Of a stretch of 11,512 nucleotides of DNA, positions 8,501 to 11,512 are shown piece after piece. The number at the start of each line of letters is the position of its first letter. The stretch's first letter is position 1. Location of the stretch: contig CALCNB010000250.1 of NCBI GenBank assembly GCA_937897785.1, positions 1 to 11,512 of the forward strand, in the 5' to 3' direction. The DNA is from an uncultured Cellvibrionales bacterium (GTDB taxonomy: Bacteria; Pseudomonadota; Gammaproteobacteria; Pseudomonadales; UBA7434). The notes beneath the pieces were generated by a model. The model was not told where the DNA came from. It saw only the letters and a list, made by a program, of their open reading frames with translations, and searched no databases. The translations under genes and the position numbers were made by a program.

Positions 8501-9182
8501 CGCAAAGTTGCTCTTCTAACCAACGATGCAAACTGCCTTCTAGATCTTTATCCTTAGTATCGTGCTGACGATAGCTGATGGCAAAATCGAGCCACTGATC
8601 ACGGCACCTAAGCATAGTGATAAATAAATCGTAAAGACGGCTAAGATTATTATCTAAGTGCAACAATAAATCCGTCAGAGCGCCACTTACTAAATCTTCC
8701 CCCTCAAGCTCTGACATTAGTGACCTTACCGCTTGACGATAAAGCTGATCGGGGTTGTCTGCAGGCGAAAGAGTGCCGCCTAACCGGCTCAAAATAGGCA
8801 GATCAGAAGCAATATTTTGACACAGACTATCAATCGTCTGTATCCGCAGACGCTTGGGATTATCGATCAATTCCCAATCCATGACCGCACTTTGCTGAAG
8901 TGCATCTCTAGCCAAGCTCCAAGTCAATTGCTTGTGTGCTTGTTTGGGCGGGTCGACATGCTCACTGGCATAACGCAAAGAATCAATGATTCGTTCACGC
9001 ATCTCTGCTGCTGCTTTGCGGGTGAAAGTTATTGCTAAGATATGTTCCGGTTGCTCAGCCGAAGCCAACAACTTTAGCACCCGTTGACTCAATAACTCAG
9101 TTTTTCCAGAACCGGCAGGCGCGGTCACGCAAATGGATTGCGATATATCCAAAGCCTTTGTTCTAGCATGGCTATCAGACAT
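5517..9182 (-). CDS. AddA-like UvrD/RecB-family helicase with C-terminal nuclease
   Basis: 1221 aa. Superfamily 1A ATP-dependent DNA helicase with a RecB-type nuclease, expected to act in double-strand-break end processing with the AddB-like partner. Seen: Walker A APAGSGKT (21-28), motif Ia ITFTRKAAAEMRER (51-64), Walker B IDEFQDT (426-432), motif III GDGMQSIYSFRAA (465-477), motif IV VNNFRS (501-506), motif V IMTIHKAKGLEFD (825-837), motif VI LLYVATTRAK (930-939). The C-terminal PD-(D/E)XK nuclease has H1050, D1145, D1154 and K1156 in IIDYKT, and Q1179-Y1183, so both activities look intact. An acidic, serine-rich linker lies near 668-688. Its ATG overlaps the AddB-like stop as TAATG, with AGGA at 9192-9195 upstream, indicating translational coupling. 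It differs from RecB in its partner: no RecC or RecD is present here. The family level is sure; the AddA name is inference. Confidence 0.87.
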   Translation of the reverse strand: MSDSHARTKALDISQSICVTAPAGSGKTELLSQRVLKLLASAEQPEHILAITFTRKAAAEMRERIIDSLRYASEHVDPPKQAHKQLTWSLARDALQQSAVMDWELIDNPKRLRIQTIDSLCQNIASDLPILSRLGGTLSPADNPDQLYRQAVRSLMSELEGEDLVSGALTDLLLHLDNNLSRLYDLFITMLRCRDQWLDFAISYRQHDTKDKDLEGSLHRWLEEQLCELRQQLLPFESDLCLLARFAAQHKSADQDCYIKSLNDLTALPDASLAAAPQWLGLFSLLLTKANRFRKTVTKAQGFPSKSVAIGSEQKALFEENKLLMSSLLEDMSLSSGLEQALSISQSLVAAGVEANHHTILQPLTQCLIRLYAHLRLVFSINGECDYIEITLAALEALLGSYRDYQGEPPTAVAHKWDREIRHILIDEFQDTSVSQFNLIQALTAEWHQENVLHASAPRTLFIVGDGMQSIYSFRAAKVGLFIRAKEHGIGDLPLVAVDLVNNFRSTSTIVDWNNATYRQIFPTEVNYSRGAVPYSPSQSMADNLDNDSQAEIVFFDKEGGRLSEATKVVDEIQCQQSQHPSESIAILVRSRTHLVDIIPALNKAGIAWSGIDLDPLKDREVIHDCLSMTKAMLNPADTVAWLAILRGPWCGLTLADLQILADCDAALEVPGSESEDADSATIATTSNVKPSLAKLVNYCLTGETDSALNTAIKRLSQQGGLRLTVVARKLQEAWSMRSRLPMRSWLEKLWTNLHGPTLASSSFDGDDSDSALAFFDLVERLDQAESLGGKKFTVTLLEDHLQRLFTQTVSDIQAEQGGYKPVQIMTIHKAKGLEFDSVILPGLDKGARSDTKPLLYWNEHLFKDGSTGLLLCPIDSVAELNHEPELLDSIDFDRAFSPSPSVKNKANSHLYSFLADENKRMLANEYARLLYVATTRAKSRLLLLAALQVDDEGLSRAPASNSLLHTLWPAIHQPSIIPLPAASTTENHSGPAYPLLKRLKSDYFTEQVIRSDDPDSFNTVVVNGGPDKQTIFSGQHIDQVMPQVGTCIHEVFEFIGSGPVNDQSRLSHRSDAWRSRLQQLGVCSDSIDEAVAIVVDAVKTISTSSIADWLFSSEHQAIKNEWPLSHQSLSNDVKHFIIDRSFIDADKTRWIIDYKTAQPSGSAIDEWLAMQVERYTEQLHNYYRAVNSFDRQFNTDVVNTQCALYLPLVDQLLLVDSPSS

Positions 9183-11512
9183 TATTCACCATCCTGTTCA
9201 ATCGAACTTAGCCGCCAAGATTGATTAAAACTAACATCGACTTCTGTTTTGTCATGAGTGTAGTAGCAATGAGATAAGCGCATCGCCGACTCATAACTAG
9301 AATCAATTTGAAAAATAGCATCCAGATCAAGATAAACTTGACCATTGACTAGCTCTTCAATGGAGTTATCAATATGTGAGGCCCAAGCGGCCAACTGCCC
9401 CGACCAAGCTTCAAACTCACCTGCCTTAAGCCCTTTTATGGCAAGCGCAGCGGATGAATGGGCGCCACTAAGACCAAGGTAGGCTTGATCTTCTCCGGCT
9501 TTAACTCTTGCAAAAGCAATGGCCGAGCTAGTCTTTGAATTTTCATTCTCTTCAGCTGCTAAAGCGATGGCATAAAGTGGCAATTGAGGCTCAGACAGGA
9601 ACTCATTTGTCCAACCTGTCGCTGTCGCCTTACCACTCTTATAATCAATTAACAGTAACTGATCGTCATCGAGACGATCAATACGATCAATCCGTAATTT
9701 TATTTGATGTTGATTATAGTAATAAGAAAATGGCAGCTCGCAGGCATAAATAAAAAACTCTGGCCTAGCGGCTTCTAACTTCAGCCAGGTTAACAATGTT
9801 TTCTTAATCCTCACCTTGTCAAGTTCAATAAGCTGCCGTGAAGGCATGACAAATCTTCGCGATAGAGCCCGGTCAATAGCACGGGAAACTGACTGCTCAA
9901 CGAGAGTATCGATAGCTTCCTCTGTCGCGTCAACTAACTGACGCCAACCACCTAAATCCAACCATATCAATTCCAATGCTGCATGAAGAGCATTACCCCT
10001 CTCTATGGCAGATATTCCTTTGATCTCTGACTCGAGCGGCCTCACACCTAACCGCCATTTAAAATAAGCCTTAAGGGGATTGGCATGATGATCTTTCAGC
10101 AAAGCTGAGCCTCCCGGCAACCCTTCATGAGAGATATCGGAAGGAATCGGCAATCCAACATCATCAATGAGAAAGTCATATTCAGACTCAAGCGAACAAG
10201 CATCGCTGACTCTCGCAACAGGATCGAGTTGCGATGTCAGGAATATATCCATTGATAGCTGCTTCGCAATTAACAAAAAAACGGGGGATACGCTGGCATC
10301 AATGTCATCAATGGTTGAGGGGTGGCTCAACTTCACTTGTTGGGCACTCAATAAGTAAGACTTCGTCATCCGCTTGGCATAATCAAACTCGCGAGCGACA
10401 GACGAATTCGGTAGATCATATTCAAGTTGAAGACTGATAGGAATCAATGGATGGGCTGATGGCCTAGAGGGCCACTGATCATCTGACATACCAATTAACC
10501 AGAGATGATTAAAAACCTGACCACTGGCTTCAAGACCACCTAAAATTTGTACCGGCAGCACAGCTTCATCAATAACCGTCTCAATATGAAATACTTGTTG
10601 CTGGCAATGCCGTTGAAAATGACTCAACGCCTCCTGCAAGGATATGCGCGATAAAATAGCATCTAAACTAGAAAAGCTATTAAATGCAGATTCAAATACT
10701 GCGTGCTGTTGATACTCTTCACTGTTTAATCGTCGTGATCCAGGCCAATCAAGCTGGGTTAAATAAGCGGCGAAAGCAACTGCCCATTGAGACGGGTATT
10801 GCGACTTAGCAGCCCTTAACTTTTGCGCCTCCGCATTAGCATTAATCATCAATGATAAAAAACAATCATCAATTGACAAAGGTGTTAATTCCTTAACGCT
10901 AAGAATCAGCTTCTTAAGCTGCGCAAGAGAAAGCTGAGACTCACCGGTATCATACAAATAGTGAATAAGCTTTCGCTTAATGTTGAGTTGACCACTAGCA
11001 TTGGCTAAGAACGGCGAACTAATCAGAGATACCCAGTCATCTACAGATAGAGATTGAGAGGCAGTCGCCAGCAATAATAATGCTTGCTTGACAAGCTCGA
11101 CCTGCGCTAGAGGAACGCCAGCTGAAATATTATAATAATGCCCAGCAGTAGCTGGGCTGGATGATTGAAATTGCTGTGAAAAAATACGCTCAACAGCTAA
11201 TTTATTATGATTTTCAGAGATTTTACCGGGTAATGCAACTATTGGATTAATACTTCCCATTTCAGCATGAAACGGAATGGGTATTTTCCGATTAAACACA
11301 ATTTCTGAAAGGAGGTATTTTTTATTTTTTTTTTGAGAAACTTCTAACATAATTTTTTCTCTATCAATTTTAATCTTGTTTTTATATCTAGAATAAATCA
11401 TTTGACTCCATATCACTTCTAAGGTTAATTTTTCTTTTATCTTTTCAATTGAAGTATTGTGATATTTTAAGTGAGTATAGAATTCATCTATATTTTTTAT
11501 ATTTATTTTTGT
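9182..11512 (-). CDS. AddB-like PD-(D/E)XK nuclease protein; 5' part appears chimeric and open at window edge
   Basis: The frame is open from the right edge to TAA at 9182; the first possible in-window start is GTG at 11416 (744 aa, numbering used here). Recognisable AddB-like sequence starts near residue 74 (AVERIF) and YNISAGVPLAQ (95-105); I relate it to the family called 'probable DNA repair protein', which resembles AddB and is about 900 aa long. Seen: an inactive-helicase-like middle (LGGLEASGQVFNHLWLIGM, 292-310) and a C-terminal RecB-type nuclease with RGNALH (H478), RIDRID (D577, D580), LIDYKSG (D591, K593) and QLPLY (Q611, Y615). The N-terminal 200 or so residues of the family are absent, replaced by AT-rich sequence of other origin. 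N446 sits where relatives have the first Fe-S cysteine, and no cysteine trio follows the nuclease. The stop overlaps the helicase start. Confidence 0.75.
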   Translation of the reverse strand, partial: TKINIKNIDEFYTHLKYHNTSIEKIKEKLTLEVIWSQMIYSRYKNKIKIDREKIMLEVSQKKNKKYLLSEIVFNRKIPIPFHAEMGSINPIVALPGKISENHNKLAVERIFSQQFQSSSPATAGHYYNISAGVPLAQVELVKQALLLLATASQSLSVDDWVSLISSPFLANASGQLNIKRKLIHYLYDTGESQLSLAQLKKLILSVKELTPLSIDDCFLSLMINANAEAQKLRAAKSQYPSQWAVAFAAYLTQLDWPGSRRLNSEEYQQHAVFESAFNSFSSLDAILSRISLQEALSHFQRHCQQQVFHIETVIDEAVLPVQILGGLEASGQVFNHLWLIGMSDDQWPSRPSAHPLIPISLQLEYDLPNSSVAREFDYAKRMTKSYLLSAQQVKLSHPSTIDDIDASVSPVFLLIAKQLSMDIFLTSQLDPVARVSDACSLESEYDFLIDDVGLPIPSDISHEGLPGGSALLKDHHANPLKAYFKWRLGVRPLESEIKGISAIERGNALHAALELIWLDLGGWRQLVDATEEAIDTLVEQSVSRAIDRALSRRFVMPSRQLIELDKVRIKKTLLTWLKLEAARPEFFIYACELPFSYYYNQHQIKLRIDRIDRLDDDQLLLIDYKSGKATATGWTNEFLSEPQLPLYAIALAAEENENSKTSSAIAFARVKAGEDQAYLGLSGAHSSAALAIKGLKAGEFEAWSGQLAAWASHIDNSIEELVNGQVYLDLDAIFQIDSSYESAMRLSHCYYTHDKTEVDVSFNQSWRLSSIEQDGE
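11206..11290 (-). other. Aldehyde-dehydrogenase-like fragment inside the chimeric frame
   Basis: In the same minus-strand frame the translation includes PIPFHAEMGSINPIVALPG. I recognise this as the segment around the conserved AEMGSINPV of ketoglutarate-semialdehyde-type aldehyde dehydrogenases (typically PIPVYAEMGSINPVFLLPG). Nothing else of that enzyme is present on either side. Boundaries are approximate: the right-hand part could belong to the AddB-like protein, whose relatives have a VVVPDL-type strand at about this place. Recognition is from memory, not from a search. Confidence 0.45.
11291..11512 (-). other. AT-rich SurA-like coding fragment, SAR11-like composition
   Basis: About 210 bp at roughly 20% G+C by eye count (42 of 212 bases from 11301), against about half G+C at 11101-11160. 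The minus-strand frame stays open and encodes a charged helical segment with the order IDEFYTHLK, IEKIKEKLTLEVIWSQMIY, KIKIDREKI and KKYLLSEIVF. That order resembles the N-terminal chaperone domain of SurA-type peptidyl-prolyl isomerases, in the lysine- and asparagine-rich form found in SAR11 alphaproteobacteria. Codon choice is unlike the rest of the window. The start lies outside the window and the C-terminal part is missing. I infer sequence from another genome joined here. Confidence 0.55.

Noticed and set aside
11319..11338. Long A/T run that might be an intrinsic terminator or frameshift site
   Set aside because: No stem precedes the run on either strand, and the reading frame passes through it in agreement with the SurA-like translation.

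Overview
The window reads as a chromosomal segment from a gammaproteobacterium of moderate G+C. The nearest relatives I can suggest from memory of the protein families are Pseudomonas/Cellvibrio-type bacteria, probably marine. HemB is very close to the Pseudomonas type (336 aa, catalytic lysines at residues 205 and 260, no zinc cysteines). RlmG, a two-PDZ periplasmic protease and a SIMPL protein also fit this group. The order assignment is inference.

Layout. (1) Minus strand, 2867 down to 1: a periplasmic DegQ/DegP-like protease, then a secreted SIMPL (DUF541) protein 10 bp downstream, then a spermidine-synthase-fold methyltransferase that runs off the left edge. The spacing suggests one operon with an envelope theme. 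(2) 2868-3212: a 345-bp divergent intergenic region with a perfect FNR/Anr-type palindrome, a plausible extended -10 promoter and a dyad around the hemB promoter. (3) Plus strand: hemB (3213-4223), then rlmG, a 23S rRNA guanine-N2 methyltransferase ending at 5550. (4) Minus strand, 11512 down to 5517: an AddAB-like pair. An AddB-like nuclease scaffold is coupled by TAATG to a 1221-aa AddA-like helicase-nuclease. The helicase gene converges on rlmG, and their coding ends overlap by 34 bp.

Main points for a second look. First, the right-hand end looks chimeric. The AddB-like protein is recognisable only up to about 11205. Its open frame then continues into a short stretch resembling an aldehyde dehydrogenase, and then into about 210 bp of roughly 20% G+C encoding what looks like a SurA-type segment of a SAR11-like (AT-rich marine alphaproteobacterial) genome. 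An assembly or amplification chimera is the likeliest explanation. Second, the AddB-like protein keeps its nuclease residues but appears to have lost the four cysteines that bind an Fe-S cluster in relatives. Third, a textbook TTGAT-N4-ATCAA site lies between the protease gene and hemB. I found no mobile element, CRISPR array, tRNA or rRNA, and no clearly new multi-gene system.
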